In this document: positions 31,643-41,506 of the stretch, piece after piece
Position numbering within the stretch: the first letter of the stretch is position 1
Layout of the letters: each line of letters begins with the position of its first letter
NCBI GenBank assembly: GCA_009711295.1
Contig: WLST01000001.1
Span: forward strand, 1 to 64,000
Reading direction: 5' to 3'
Length of the DNA: 64,000 bases
From: Actinomycetota bacterium
GTDB lineage: Bacteria > Actinomycetota > Acidimicrobiia > Acidimicrobiales > Ilumatobacteraceae
Translations under genes and position numbers: made by a program
The notes under the pieces: generated by a model
What the model was told of the DNA's origin: nothing
What the model saw: only the letters and a program-made list of their open reading frames with translations
Database searches by the model: none

Positions 31643-32557
31643 ATGTCGTTTTCGCGTCTAGCTGTTGAGCCAAGTACTTCTCCGCAATGGGTGAGCGAAG
31701 CGGTGGTTGCTGGTGGTGGGGAAGTTGTTGACATTGCATCGGCGACTGGGCTGGTGTGGTCAGCTGCGTATTCCATTGACGCCCTCGAAAGCCTCTTGTT
31801 GGAAAACCCACACATCAACTGGGTGCAGTTGCCGTTCGCTGGCAGTGAAGCATTCATGTATTTGGTCAATCACGATCGTATATGGACCTGTGGTAAGGGC
31901 GTATATGCCGAACCCGTAGCCGAACATGCTTTGGGTTTATTGCTGGCCGGTTTTCGTCATATTGGAAATTACGCACGCCAAACAAGTTGGACAGGCCCAG
32001 TTGGGCAGAACTTGTTGGGCGCCAACATCACCATCTTGGGGGGTGGTGGCATCACCGCATCGCTCGTGCGCTTGCTGCAACCGTTCTTTTGCAATATCAC
32101 GGTGGTGCGATTGTCGGCAGAGCCACTAGAAGGCGTGAATACAGTGGTGGGCCCAGAGAGTCTTGTTGACGCCATTGTTGGGGCTGACGCCGTTGTTGTG
32201 GCTTTAGCCCTCACACCAGACACCGAAGGAATTCTGGGTCGCAATGAATTTGAGTTGATGGAAAAGCATGCTTGGGTGGTGAACGTGGGGCGGGGTCGAC
32301 ACATCGTCACCGATGATCTGGTGTGGGCATTGCAAGAAGGCGAAATTGGTGGCGCGGCACTCGACGTCACCAACCCTGAACCGCTCCCTGAAGGTCACCC
32401 CTTGTGGGCGATGCCAAATTGCATCATCACTCCACACATTGGAAACACTCCAGCCATGGCTGTGCCGTTACTCTCAGCTCGGATTGCGGAAAATGTGCGT
32501 CGCTACGTGAATGGCGAACCTTTGGTGGGATGTATCGACCCTGAGTTGGGCTATTGA
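31643..32557 (+). CDS. D-isomer specific 2-hydroxyacid dehydrogenase family
   Basis: ITILGGGGITASLVRLL, WVVNVGRGRHIVTDDLVWALQEGEIGGAALDVTNPEPLPEGHPLW. Confidence 0.88.
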   Translation: MSFSRLAVEPSTSPQWVSEAVVAGGGEVVDIASATGLVWSAAYSIDALESLLLENPHINWVQLPFAGSEAFMYLVNHDRIWTCGKGVYAEPVAEHALGLLLAGFRHIGNYARQTSWTGPVGQNLLGANITILGGGGITASLVRLLQPFFCNITVVRLSAEPLEGVNTVVGPESLVDAIVGADAVVVALALTPDTEGILGRNEFELMEKHAWVVNVGRGRHIVTDDLVWALQEGEIGGAALDVTNPEPLPEGHPLWAMPNCIITPHIGNTPAMAVPLLSARIAENVRRYVNGEPLVGCIDPELGY

Positions 32558-32584
32558 AATTTTTCTCACCTAGCGTGTGTTGTC

Positions 32585-33145
32585 GTGTCGGCCAATAAGA
32601 GAAATCTCAATCACTATGAGGTTCTTGGTGCACGACCCGAGGCCAACTACGCCACATTGCGGTCGGCATATCGCAAAAAGATGCGCGCGCTGCATCCCGA
32701 TGCACAAAGTAGCAATGTAGACCCCGAGGAAATTTCTGCTGTCTCGGCAGCTTGGGAAGTGTTATCTCGCAGTGATCGACGCCGCGAATACGACAAAACC
32801 TTAGCTATTGGATGTGTTGCATCTGACGTGCAACCAGTACGGGCTCAGGTGTATGAACCAGCACGGTTCCCTTGGAAATTCGTCGTTCTCTTCATTGTGT
32901 TTGGGTCGTTGGCGGTGCTCGTTTTATCTCTCTTTAGTTCGCCGCAGCCTCCCGGCGCGCCCGACAATGTTTTGCAGGGTGGGTCGTGCGTCAATATCGA
33001 TGCCGGCGGAGATGCATTCGAAGTGAACTGCGACAAGCCACACATGGCCGTCGTAGAGAAACTTGTTCCTTTTGATGCTGTATGCCCAATGGGCACTGAA
33101 CTGCATCGTGATCGACAGGGCATGGGTAACGCATGCGTGAAGTAG
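32585..33145 (+). CDS. J-domain (DnaJ-like) membrane protein with Cys-rich extracytoplasmic domain
   Basis: NHYEVLGARPEANYATLRSAYRKKMRALHPDAQ (HPD), one TM FPWKFVVLFIVFGSLAVLVLSLF, C-terminal GSCVNIDAGGDAFEVNCDKPHMAVVEKLVPFDAVCPMGTELHRDRQGMGNACVK. Confidence 0.85.
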   Translation: MSANKRNLNHYEVLGARPEANYATLRSAYRKKMRALHPDAQSSNVDPEEISAVSAAWEVLSRSDRRREYDKTLAIGCVASDVQPVRAQVYEPARFPWKFVVLFIVFGSLAVLVLSLFSSPQPPGAPDNVLQGGSCVNIDAGGDAFEVNCDKPHMAVVEKLVPFDAVCPMGTELHRDRQGMGNACVK

Positions 33146-33172
33146 ATGCTTCTGTAGTACTAGCGTGATGGT

Positions 33173-33664
33173 GTGTCACGCCTCTGCGAACGTCCCGGCT
33201 GCTCTGCACCTGCGTCTGTTGCATACGGCTTCAATACGCAGATCCTTGCCGTTTGGCTCAATGGGTATGACCCGAATGAAAGTTTTGGTACCGGAATCTT
33301 GTGTCGGCGTCATGCCGATGCTCTAGTAGTGCCGCGGGGTTGGCACATTGATGACAAGCGAGAGAGTGTTCCACGATTATTTCTTGCCCCCGCTGGCGAA
33401 GCTGCACATGGAGACACTCCTTCGCGCGGAATACGACGAAAAGCACCAAAAGTGCAACCGCAACTTTTTGCAAAGGAAAGTCAGGAACCGGTTGACGATC
33501 TTCCTATTGAAGACGAACCTTTGATGGAAGAAACACGCGCCATTCCATGGTCTCCGCAGCTTGTTGCCGAAGCTGAAGTATCTGTATTGAGTAACGATGA
33601 GCCGAATAAAGTTCCCAGTTTGCTCGATCGTGCCTTTGGCAATAAAGACCGTCGCGAAAAGTGA
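33173..33664 (+). CDS. DUF3499-like protein
   Basis: CERPGCSAPASVAYGFNTQILAVWL...LCRRHADALVVPRGWHI resembles actinobacterial DUF3499. Confidence 0.7.
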   Translation: MSRLCERPGCSAPASVAYGFNTQILAVWLNGYDPNESFGTGILCRRHADALVVPRGWHIDDKRESVPRLFLAPAGEAAHGDTPSRGIRRKAPKVQPQLFAKESQEPVDDLPIEDEPLMEETRAIPWSPQLVAEAEVSVLSNDEPNKVPSLLDRAFGNKDRREK

Positions 33665-33671
33665 CGCACGT

Positions 33672-34103
33672 ATGAAAACAGAAGCCACCCTTGTTGCCCC
33701 AACTTCACTGGTAGCTATTCGTCCGTTTGTGTCTGATCTTGGGGAATATGAGCGTTGGATGCCGCTCGTACACAAGGCCACAACAGCTGGGCCAGGTGCC
33801 TGGGATGTCGAACTGCGAGCGAAACTCGGTCCGTTTGCTCGCTCAAAGCGTTTGCGCATGGAACGCACCACCGATTCACCGCAACTCATTGTGTTTGAGA
33901 GGCGCGAAAAAGATGGCCGCGAACATGCCCCATGGCGCATGACATGTGCACTGGTGGAGAGCCATGAAGAAATTACATTGCGTGTTGAGTTGTTCTATGG
34001 TGGCGCGCTATGGACCGGTGGCTTATTAGAAAAAGTCTTGGTAGATCACATTGAAAGTGGACGTGAAAATCTTATGGCACTGGTTTTGCGCTCTGGGCGC
34101 TGA
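33672..34103 (+). CDS. SRPBCC/polyketide cyclase-like protein
   Basis: ATG 33672 MKTEATLVAPTSLVAIRPFVSDLGEYERWMPLVHKA; size and pattern fit the START/SRPBCC fold. Confidence 0.65.
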   Translation: MKTEATLVAPTSLVAIRPFVSDLGEYERWMPLVHKATTAGPGAWDVELRAKLGPFARSKRLRMERTTDSPQLIVFERREKDGREHAPWRMTCALVESHEEITLRVELFYGGALWTGGLLEKVLVDHIESGRENLMALVLRSGR

Positions 34104-34881
34104 ATCTGCCATCGGCGCGGGTTATTAGCTCCAGCGGCCAAGAAAAACACTCGGTCAGTAGTTCGCTAGAGAGCGTTTCAGTGAGCGGGCCTTTGGCGAT
34201 TACTTCTCCAGCTTTTAAGGCGAGAAGGTGTGTCATTCCTCTGGGTATTTCATCAACATGGTGGGTGATGAGTGCGGTCGATATATGCGGCGATTGTTGA
34301 ATGGATTCTTCAAGAGCTTCCACTAGTTGTTCGCGGCCACCGAGGTCGAGTCGACCACTTGGCTCATCAAGTAATACCAGCGAAGGTTCAGTCATGCGGG
34401 TACGTGCAAGAAACACCCGTTGTTGTTCACCAGAAGACAAAGTAGAAATCTCGCGTTCGGCAAGATGGCCTACGCCAAGTTGATGTAAGCAATCAATTGC
34501 TTTGACCTTGTCGGCTGGTTCATAGTGGTGCCACCAGGTTTCAAGAGCAGCATTTTTAGCGGTCATCACTACTTCGTAAGCGCACAGCTGAGGGCGAATC
34601 TCACTGGCAAATGCCGCCGAGTTGTAGGCAATGCGTTGACGCAACTCGCGCACGCCAGTATCGCCGAGTCGTTCACCTTCCACCACAACTTCCCCTGCGC
34701 TGGGATGCAGGTAGAGAGCGGCGATGAGCATGAGCGAGGTTTTCCCCGAACCGTTGGCGCCAAGCACGACCCAATGTTCACCCCTGGCAATGTCCCACGA
34801 GACATTTTTCAATATGGTGTTGGCCTCACGCAACAAGGTGATGTTGCGTAGCGATAAGACAAAGTGAGAGTCGGCGGCCAC
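34072..34881 (-). CDS. ABC transporter ATP-binding protein
   Basis: VLGANGSGKTSLMLIAAL, LSSGEQQRVFLARTRMTEPSLVLLDEPSGRLD. Confidence 0.92.
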   Translation of the reverse strand: MAADSHFVLSLRNITLLREANTILKNVSWDIARGEHWVVLGANGSGKTSLMLIAALYLHPSAGEVVVEGERLGDTGVRELRQRIAYNSAAFASEIRPQLCAYEVVMTAKNAALETWWHHYEPADKVKAIDCLHQLGVGHLAEREISTLSSGEQQRVFLARTRMTEPSLVLLDEPSGRLDLGGREQLVEALEESIQQSPHISTALITHHVDEIPRGMTHLLALKAGEVIAKGPLTETLSSELLTECFSWPLELITRADGRFSAQSAKPVP

Positions 34882-34923
34882 GCTGCCACAGTAATCACTA
34901 GAGATGGGTAATAAGGTTGCATC

Positions 34924-35910
34924 GTGGAAAGTATCCCCTCTACGCCTGAAGAGCTGTCGCTGGCCATCACCGCAGCCACTGGGCTCGATGGAATATCGCA
35001 GTTACGCCGCCTCACAGGTGGCGCATCGCGTGAAACGTGGAGCTTTCGCGTCGGCGAAGAGCAGCGCATCATTCAGCGCCAGCGTCTCACTTCACCCCGT
35101 GACATGCATGTCGAGGTAGGCGTGCTCGAAGCCGCATATGCGGCCGGGGTTCCGGTCCCACGTGTGCTGGCTAGTTCTCGTGACCTCGTTGGTGACAACC
35201 CAGTAGGTACTCAGTTCATGATTGTGAATGCCTTTGAGGGAGAAACCATTGCGCGCAAAATTTTACGGGACGATGAATACGCTGCTGCGCGGAAAACTCT
35301 GCCAGCGCAGTTTGGTAGCGCGCTCGGAAAACTGCATCGCATGAACTCTGCAGTCGATGGTCTTGAAGACGTCGACCAAATTGCTTTTTATCAGGAACAT
35401 CTGCGCGATTGCGGTCAGTCACACCCAGCGTTTGAAATCGCTTTTCGGTGGCTCGAGGAAAATCGTCCGCCGGTTGGTCGCAGGTGTCTGGTGCATGGCG
35501 ACTTCCGGATGGGAAATCTCATCATCGGCAATGAAGGATTACGTGCCGTTCTCGATTGGGAGCTTGCACATATTGGCGACCCGGCAGAAGACCTGGGCTG
35601 GCTGTGTGTACGTGCGTGGCGCTTTGGTGGCGCGGGTCCCGTTGGAGGCATTGGCGCCTATGAAGACTTGCTCGAGGCATACGGCGAAGCATCGGGTGAA
35701 TACATTTCACTGGAAACACTGCGGTGGTGGGAAGTGCTCGGAACAGTGAAATGGGGCCTCATGTGTATTTCGCAAGCGGCGTATCACCTCACTGGTTCTG
35801 TACGCAGTCATGAACTTGCCGCAATTGGCCGCCGTGTATGTGAAAACGAGTACGACGCATTGCTTGCCATTCGTGAATTGAAAAAAGGGAAAGGCTCCAC
35901 ACGTGTCTGA
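34924..35910 (+). CDS. Phosphotransferase family protein (APH/ACAD10-like)
   Basis: GTG start; LTGGASRETWSF, CLVHGDFRMGNLIIGNEGLRAVLDWELAHIGDPAEDLGW. Confidence 0.9.
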   Translation: MESIPSTPEELSLAITAATGLDGISQLRRLTGGASRETWSFRVGEEQRIIQRQRLTSPRDMHVEVGVLEAAYAAGVPVPRVLASSRDLVGDNPVGTQFMIVNAFEGETIARKILRDDEYAAARKTLPAQFGSALGKLHRMNSAVDGLEDVDQIAFYQEHLRDCGQSHPAFEIAFRWLEENRPPVGRRCLVHGDFRMGNLIIGNEGLRAVLDWELAHIGDPAEDLGWLCVRAWRFGGAGPVGGIGAYEDLLEAYGEASGEYISLETLRWWEVLGTVKWGLMCISQAAYHLTGSVRSHELAAIGRRVCENEYDALLAIRELKKGKGSTRV

Positions 35911-36250
35911 ACTGCATGATCCACCAACTGCGCAGCAACTCGTTGAGTCGGTGCGCGAGTGGCTAGAAACCGACGTCTTTCCTCAAGTGGAAGGGCGTTT
36001 GCAATTCCACACTCGCGTAGCGATGAATGTTCTTGCCATGGTGGAACGAGAACTAGAACTCGGCGAAGCACAAAATGAAAACTATGCCGAGGGCCTTGCT
36101 GCATTTCAGTGCAGCAGTGAAGCCGAGTTGGCTGAGAAAATTCGCACTGGAGCTTTGCTCTCTCAGGAAGATGAAGTAGAAGAATTCGTCATGAATTCAG
36201 TGATACAAAAACTTCGTGTAGCAAACCCTAAATATCTTCGCGACGAGTAA
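35903..36250 (+). CDS. DUF6285-like protein
   Basis: ESVREWLETDVFPQVEGRLQFHTRVAMNVLAMVERELELG; 8-nt overlap with the phosphotransferase gene. Confidence 0.75.
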   Translation: MSELHDPPTAQQLVESVREWLETDVFPQVEGRLQFHTRVAMNVLAMVERELELGEAQNENYAEGLAAFQCSSEAELAEKIRTGALLSQEDEVEEFVMNSVIQKLRVANPKYLRDE

Positions 36251-37298
36251 TTTCTACTGGAGATATGTGTTGTCCTGCGGCTAGTTGCCCGCATGCTGCG
36301 TCGATGTCGGTTCCGCGGTTGCGACGAACAGTGGCGTTCACGCCCATATCTTCGAGCCAGCTAGCAAATTGGCGTACGTGGTTGCCCGACGACCCTTGCG
36401 TGAGGTAACCCGGTGTGGGGTTGAGCGGAATGAGGTTGACGTGGGCAGAAGGCGTGAGTTGCTTGCACAGCTCGGCGAGTTCTTCTGCATCGCGGTCGGT
36501 GTCGTTGACCCCTGCAATGAGCGCCCATTCAAAAGTGACGCGCCGATTTTTTGCATACAAATAGTCTTCGCACGCTTTCATGAGCATCTCTAATGGGTAG
36601 CGCTTGTTAATAGGTACAAGTTCATCGCGTAGTTCATTGCGGCCGGCATGCAGCGATACAGCCAAGTTCACGGGAAGCGGCCATTTGCTGAGTGTTTTGA
36701 TACCAGGAACAATTCCCACTGTGCTCACGGTGAGGTGGCGTGCTGAAATGCCAATGTCGCCATGTATTTTTTCAACAGCAGCACGAACGGGGCCTTCATT
36801 GGCCAGAGGTTCGCCCATCCCCATGAACACCACGTTGCTCAAGCGGCGTTCAAGGTGTGCAGCGCGTTGTGCTGCTCGCACTGCTTGTTCAACAATTTCA
36901 CCTGAGGTGAGGTGGCGCGTAAAGCCAGCCTGGCCTGTGGCACAAAAACCACAGCCCATTGCACAACCTGCTTGGGTGCTGACACACACCGTTGCGCGAT
37001 CGGCATAGAGCATGAGAACGGTTTCAATGGGGTGGCCACCATTGCGCAGTTGGAAAAGAAATTTCACCGTGTCGCCATCGGCATTGACTTGTTCTGTTTG
37101 CAGTTGCAAGGCGACGGGAAATGCCTCGGCTAATTGCTGACGCATGACGGCAGAGATATTGGAGATGGCCTCGACCGGCTTCAACTTTTCGTAGAGTGCC
37201 TGCCAAATTTGACCCACTCGATATTTAGGTTCATTGGGAAAGAGCGCAGCAATGTCTTCTTGTGTGGCGTCGTACAACGAAAGTGGGGAAGTGGTCAT
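36228..37298 (-). CDS. rlmN: 23S rRNA (adenine-C2)-methyltransferase, radical SAM
   Basis: CVSTQAGCAMGCGFCATGQAGFTRHLTSGEIVEQ, NVVFMGMGEPLAN. Confidence 0.96.
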   Translation of the reverse strand: MTTSPLSLYDATQEDIAALFPNEPKYRVGQIWQALYEKLKPVEAISNISAVMRQQLAEAFPVALQLQTEQVNADGDTVKFLFQLRNGGHPIETVLMLYADRATVCVSTQAGCAMGCGFCATGQAGFTRHLTSGEIVEQAVRAAQRAAHLERRLSNVVFMGMGEPLANEGPVRAAVEKIHGDIGISARHLTVSTVGIVPGIKTLSKWPLPVNLAVSLHAGRNELRDELVPINKRYPLEMLMKACEDYLYAKNRRVTFEWALIAGVNDTDRDAEELAELCKQLTPSAHVNLIPLNPTPGYLTQGSSGNHVRQFASWLEDMGVNATVRRNRGTDIDAACGQLAAGQHISPVEITRREDI

Positions 37299-38230
37299 GA
37301 TGCTTTCGTTTTCTCATGAATGTCGCCAACAAAAGCGCGTTCACGGTAGCGGGGGGTGAAACCGAGTTTTTCATAGATTGCCACTGCGGCAGTGTTATTG
37401 CAGTCAACGTAGAGCATTGCTTCTGTTGCTCCATGAGCAGCAAGCGACTCCAAGCCAGCAATGGTGAGAAGCGAACCAAAGCCGTGGCCAGTAAATGCAG
37501 GGTCTACGGCGATGACATAGATCTCACCCATGAGGTGCGTGCCTGAGTCGTGCATTTTTGTCCAGCAAAAACCGGCCATCGCACCATCGACATCGTGAAT
37601 GCGAAACCCTTCCGGGTTGAACCAAGGTTCCATCATGCGCGACTTCAATGTGTCGGCATTCCAGCCACCTTGTTCGGCGTGGCTGGCAAATGCGGCATTG
37701 TTCACTCGCAACCATGCGTCTTCATCGGCGCCAGGTACAAATGATCTGGTGTGAAAGGAGCCGGCAGATGCAGTGATGGTTTCGGGTAAAGGAAGCGAGC
37801 GACGCATTTGCATGAGTTCACGCCCAGGCTGAAGGCCCATGCGTTCTGCCAAGTCGAAATGAATACTGGTGGGTTCAAACACCCACCAATGCACGTGGCC
37901 CCCACCTTCTTGTCGCACGATGTCGAGAGTGGCGCTCATCATCTCGGGGCCAATGGCCGCCATGTCGTAGCGATGATGTGGGTGCACAACTACGTCGATG
38001 CTCCAACTGTCATTACCGCGCGACACTTGAGAATAGGCAACGGGGTGATCGTGTCCTGATTCGGTTCCGACCACCGCTGCAAAGCCCTCACGCCCACCTT
38101 GGCGCAAGTCGAGCCACAGGTGATCGGAAAGTGCACGGTGTCCGTCGGCACGTTCGGCAGCCACCAGCAACTCATGAACGGCAGCAAATTCTGCATCGTT
38201 CACATTGCGGAGTATCTCGAGCCGAAGCAT
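37295..38230 (-). CDS. mshD: Mycothiol synthase
   Basis: ATG 38230 [22 protein letters not shown]; two GNAT halves; [57 protein letters not shown]. Confidence 0.93.
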   Translation of the reverse strand: MLRLEILRNVNDAEFAAVHELLVAAERADGHRALSDHLWLDLRQGGREGFAAVVGTESGHDHPVAYSQVSRGNDSWSIDVVVHPHHRYDMAAIGPEMMSATLDIVRQEGGGHVHWWVFEPTSIHFDLAERMGLQPGRELMQMRRSLPLPETITASAGSFHTRSFVPGADEDAWLRVNNAAFASHAEQGGWNADTLKSRMMEPWFNPEGFRIHDVDGAMAGFCWTKMHDSGTHLMGEIYVIAVDPAFTGHGFGSLLTIAGLESLAAHGATEAMLYVDCNNTAAVAIYEKLGFTPRYRERAFVGDIHEKTKAS

Positions 38231-38276
38231 TCTTTTAGGGTATCGGGGTGTTGCGACCCACGGCGTAGCATTCGGT

Positions 38277-38933
38277 ATGGCTAAAACTCCGGCACGCAAA
38301 CCTCGCACGCCTGTTGGCAGGTCTGCACTCGTGCTCGAACGATTAAAAGAGGAGTACCCCGTTGCCATCTGCGAACTTGATCATCGCAACCCGTACGAAC
38401 TCTTAGCAGCCACTATTTTGTCGGCGCAATGCACCGACGTGCGGGTGAACATGGTGACACCTGCCTTGTTCGCAAAGTACCCGAGCCCTTATGAACTGGC
38501 AGTAGCAAATATTACCGATGTAGAGACCCTCGTTCGTTCCACTGGTTTCTACGGTTCAAAGGCGAAGAACCTCATTGGGATGGCCAACGGTCTTGTCGAT
38601 CGCTATGGAGGCGAAGTACCTAAAGAGCGCGAAGAACTCGTCACGCTTCCTGGGGTTGGTCGTAAAACTGCCAATGTGGTGCGCAGCGTGGTGTTCAACT
38701 TGCCGGGACTTGCCGTCGACACGCATGTAGGGCGGCTCTCGCGCCGGCTTGGTCTCACCAAGCACGAAGACCCTGTGAAGGTGGAACTCGAGTTGAACGA
38801 CTACTTGCCACCTGAAGAGTGGGGCGGGTTTAGTTTGCGGCTCATCTTGCACGGGCGTCGCGTGTGTGACGCGCGCAAGCCAAAATGCCGCGAATGCTTG
38901 CTTGCCGATATTTGCCCTTCGGTCAGTATCTAG
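38277..38933 (+). CDS. nth: Endonuclease III
   Basis: [35 protein letters not shown], FeS cysteines [17 protein letters not shown]. Confidence 0.96.
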   Translation: MAKTPARKPRTPVGRSALVLERLKEEYPVAICELDHRNPYELLAATILSAQCTDVRVNMVTPALFAKYPSPYELAVANITDVETLVRSTGFYGSKAKNLIGMANGLVDRYGGEVPKEREELVTLPGVGRKTANVVRSVVFNLPGLAVDTHVGRLSRRLGLTKHEDPVKVELELNDYLPPEEWGGFSLRLILHGRRVCDARKPKCRECLLADICPSVSI

Positions 38934-38965
38934 CGAACCTCTACGAGGTGTGCCACAATCGTCAG

Positions 38966-39190
38966 ATGTCTTCCACTCCACGATCTGAAACATTTATGGC
39001 ATTGCGCAATGAGCTTGCTGCCTTCGGAGAGTCGGTGGAGCGCGTGCGTTCACGTGCCATGGAGCTGGAAGGTCGCCCTGGTGTTAAGCAGCAGGAAGAC
39101 ATTCACCGCGCCATCATTGAGATGCAACGGTCGCTCGATACGGCTCGCAAAGCCGTCGACCGCGCACTCAAGATTGTGAAGAACACCTAA
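38966..39190 (+). CDS. Small conserved-looking helical protein (74 aa)
   Basis: ATG 38966 MSSTPRSETFMALRNELAAFGESVERVRSRAMELEG; fills the nth-hisC gap. Confidence 0.55.
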   Translation: MSSTPRSETFMALRNELAAFGESVERVRSRAMELEGRPGVKQQEDIHRAIIEMQRSLDTARKAVDRALKIVKNT

Positions 39191-39231
39191 ATACGCCTCA
39201 TCTGCGGGCTCTGCTTCTGTATCGTTGAGCA

Positions 39232-40302
39232 ATGGCTCGTTTCCCGCTTCGTAGTGACCTGCAGGTAATGCAGGGGTATCACTCGGCGCAAGTAGACGTG
39301 CCCATTCGGCTCAATACCAATGAAGCCCCGTTTTCTCCGCCCGCGCAATGGCTAGATGAAGTTGCACAGGCTGTGCACAGCATTGAGTGGAACAGGTATC
39401 CCGACAGGGCAGCAACTGAATTGCGTGAGGGAATTGCCAAACTGCATGGGGTGAATGCCAACCAAGTGTTCGTTTCAAATGGATCTAATGAAGTTCTGCA
39501 ATCCATATTGCTGGCGTATTCGGGTGCCGGGCGTACCGTGGCAACTTTTGCACCCACGTACCAAATGCACGCTCAAATTGCCAAAGTGGTGGGCGCCAAT
39601 GTGGTGGAAGGAAGTCGTAACGCCGACTTCACATTGAATGCGCAAGAAATTGAGCGAGTGGTTGCACAGTCGAACCCAGCCGTTTCCTTTTTGTGCTCGC
39701 CCAACAACCCCACCGGAATTGTTGAACCACGCGCAAACATTGAAACGCTCATCAAGGTTGCCCCTGGTGTGGTGGTCATCGACGAGGCCTATGCGCAGTT
39801 TGCGCCATGGTCTGCACTTGAACTCATCAATGAAGAATCGCCAGTCGTGGTCACACGTACGTTTTCAAAAACGTGGTCGATGGCCGCTGCCCGATTGGGC
39901 TATTTGGTTGGCCCGTCGTGGCTTGTTGCCGACCTTGAAGCAGTGGTGCTGCCGTATCACCTCGATGCCTTCAAGCAGCGTGCAGGTGTACTTGCGTTGA
40001 AATACGTGGGCGATATGGAATCGCGAGTGCTCGACATTATCGATGGCCGCAACGCAATTGAATCGTGCTTTGCAGGCCTTGAAGTAGACACGTGGCCAAG
40101 TGGCGCAAACTTTGTGCTGTTTCGTCCGCGAGCAACCACAGGCATAACTGGCAAGTCGCTGTGGCAAGGACTGCTCGACAAGGGCATTTTGGTGCGTGAC
40201 TGCAGTTCTTGGGACGGTCTTGCCAACTGCTTGCGTGTCACTATTGGTACGTCACAAGAAAACGAAGCGTTTATTTCTGCCATGAAGGAGATCATGAAGT
40301 GA
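39232..40302 (+). CDS. hisC: Histidinol-phosphate aminotransferase
   Basis: RLNTNEAPFSPPAQW, FLCSPNNPTGIVEPR, RTFSKTWSMAAARLGYLVG; his cluster context. Confidence 0.95.
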   Translation: MARFPLRSDLQVMQGYHSAQVDVPIRLNTNEAPFSPPAQWLDEVAQAVHSIEWNRYPDRAATELREGIAKLHGVNANQVFVSNGSNEVLQSILLAYSGAGRTVATFAPTYQMHAQIAKVVGANVVEGSRNADFTLNAQEIERVVAQSNPAVSFLCSPNNPTGIVEPRANIETLIKVAPGVVVIDEAYAQFAPWSALELINEESPVVVTRTFSKTWSMAAARLGYLVGPSWLVADLEAVVLPYHLDAFKQRAGVLALKYVGDMESRVLDIIDGRNAIESCFAGLEVDTWPSGANFVLFRPRATTGITGKSLWQGLLDKGILVRDCSSWDGLANCLRVTIGTSQENEAFISAMKEIMK

Positions 40303-40892
40303 GCCGTACAGCAAAAATTGAACGAGCAACCAAAGAAACCAGCATCGTGGTGGAACTCAACCTCGACGGCACTGGCGTGGGCAATATCTCCACCGGCATC
40401 CCGTTTTACGACCACATGCTCGATCAAATCGCCCGCCACGGTGGCTTCGACCTCGCTGTGAAAGCAGTTGGCGACTTGCATATCGACACGCACCACACGG
40501 TGGAAGACGTTGCTATTGCCGTGGGCGAGGCATTTCGTCAGGCTGCAGGCGACCGTGCAGGCGTGCGTCGCTTTTCCAGTGGCATGTATCCACTCGATGA
40601 AGCACTCGTAGCTATTGCGCTCGACTTGTCGGGTCGCCCATTCATTCACTGGGAAGTTCCACTGCCCGAAGCACTTCCACTTGGTGAACCAGCATTCGAC
40701 CCACAACTTGCCGAACATGCCATTTCGTCTTTTGCGACGTCGGCAAATATCACATTGCATGTAACTCTCATTCGTGGGCGCAATGTGCACCACATTATTG
40801 AGGCTGCATTCAAAGGCCTTGGTCGTTCACTGCGCGATGCGGTGCGTATTGAAGGCACAGGTGTGCCGAGCACCAAAGGCGTATTGGCATGA
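40299..40892 (+). CDS. hisB: Imidazoleglycerol-phosphate dehydratase
   Basis: GTG 40299; IPFYDHMLDQIARHGGFDL, DTHHTVEDVAIAVGEAFRQA. Confidence 0.96.
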   Translation: MSRTAKIERATKETSIVVELNLDGTGVGNISTGIPFYDHMLDQIARHGGFDLAVKAVGDLHIDTHHTVEDVAIAVGEAFRQAAGDRAGVRRFSSGMYPLDEALVAIALDLSGRPFIHWEVPLPEALPLGEPAFDPQLAEHAISSFATSANITLHVTLIRGRNVHHIIEAAFKGLGRSLRDAVRIEGTGVPSTKGVLA

Positions 40893-41506
40893 CACGACCG
40901 CTCATTGCGGTTCTCGATTACGGCATTGGCAATTTAAGTTCCGCTCAAAAAGCATTAGTGCGCAGCGGGGCCGATGCTCGCCTCACTCGAGACCCCGGCT
41001 TGGCGCGCGACGCTGCTGGTGTGGTGTTGCCTGGTGTGGGTGCCTTCGGGGCGTGCATGGATGCATTACGTGCAGCGCAATTGGAAGATGTTGTTTATGA
41101 GTCGGTTGCTTCGCAGCGGCCTTTTATGGGTATCTGTGTAGGCATGCAAATGCTGTTCACCTCGAGTGTGGAAAGCCCAGGCGTTGCTGGGCTCGATGTG
41201 ATTCACGGAACCGTTGAACTCATTGAAGGAAATGTTCGGCGTCCACAGATGCAGTGGAATGAACTGCATGTAGAGAACGAAGACCCACTTTTTTCCGGCT
41301 TGCCAAAAACTCCCTGGGTCTATTTCGTTCACTCATATTCAGCTGTGCCGCAAGAAAAATCGGTTGTTATTGCCACATGCGACTACGGGCAAAACCTCAC
41401 CGCAGTGGTGCGCCAGGAAAATGTTGTGGCAACACAATTCCACCCCGAGAAATCGGCCAAAGATGGGTTGAAGCTTTTGCATAATTTTGTGAGCGCATGC
41501 TCATGA
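40889..41506 (+). CDS. hisH: Imidazole glycerol phosphate synthase subunit HisH
   Basis: VLDYGIGNLSSAQKAL, PFMGICVGMQMLF, TQFHPEKSAKDGLKLL. Confidence 0.96.
   Translation: MTRPLIAVLDYGIGNLSSAQKALVRSGADARLTRDPGLARDAAGVVLPGVGAFGACMDALRAAQLEDVVYESVASQRPFMGICVGMQMLFTSSVESPGVAGLDVIHGTVELIEGNVRRPQMQWNELHVENEDPLFSGLPKTPWVYFVHSYSAVPQEKSVVIATCDYGQNLTAVVRQENVVATQFHPEKSAKDGLKLLHNFVSACS

Noticed and set aside
39957-40793. 278-aa minus-strand ORF over hisC/hisB
   Set aside because: Antisense to two conserved biosynthetic genes; no recognisable domain.
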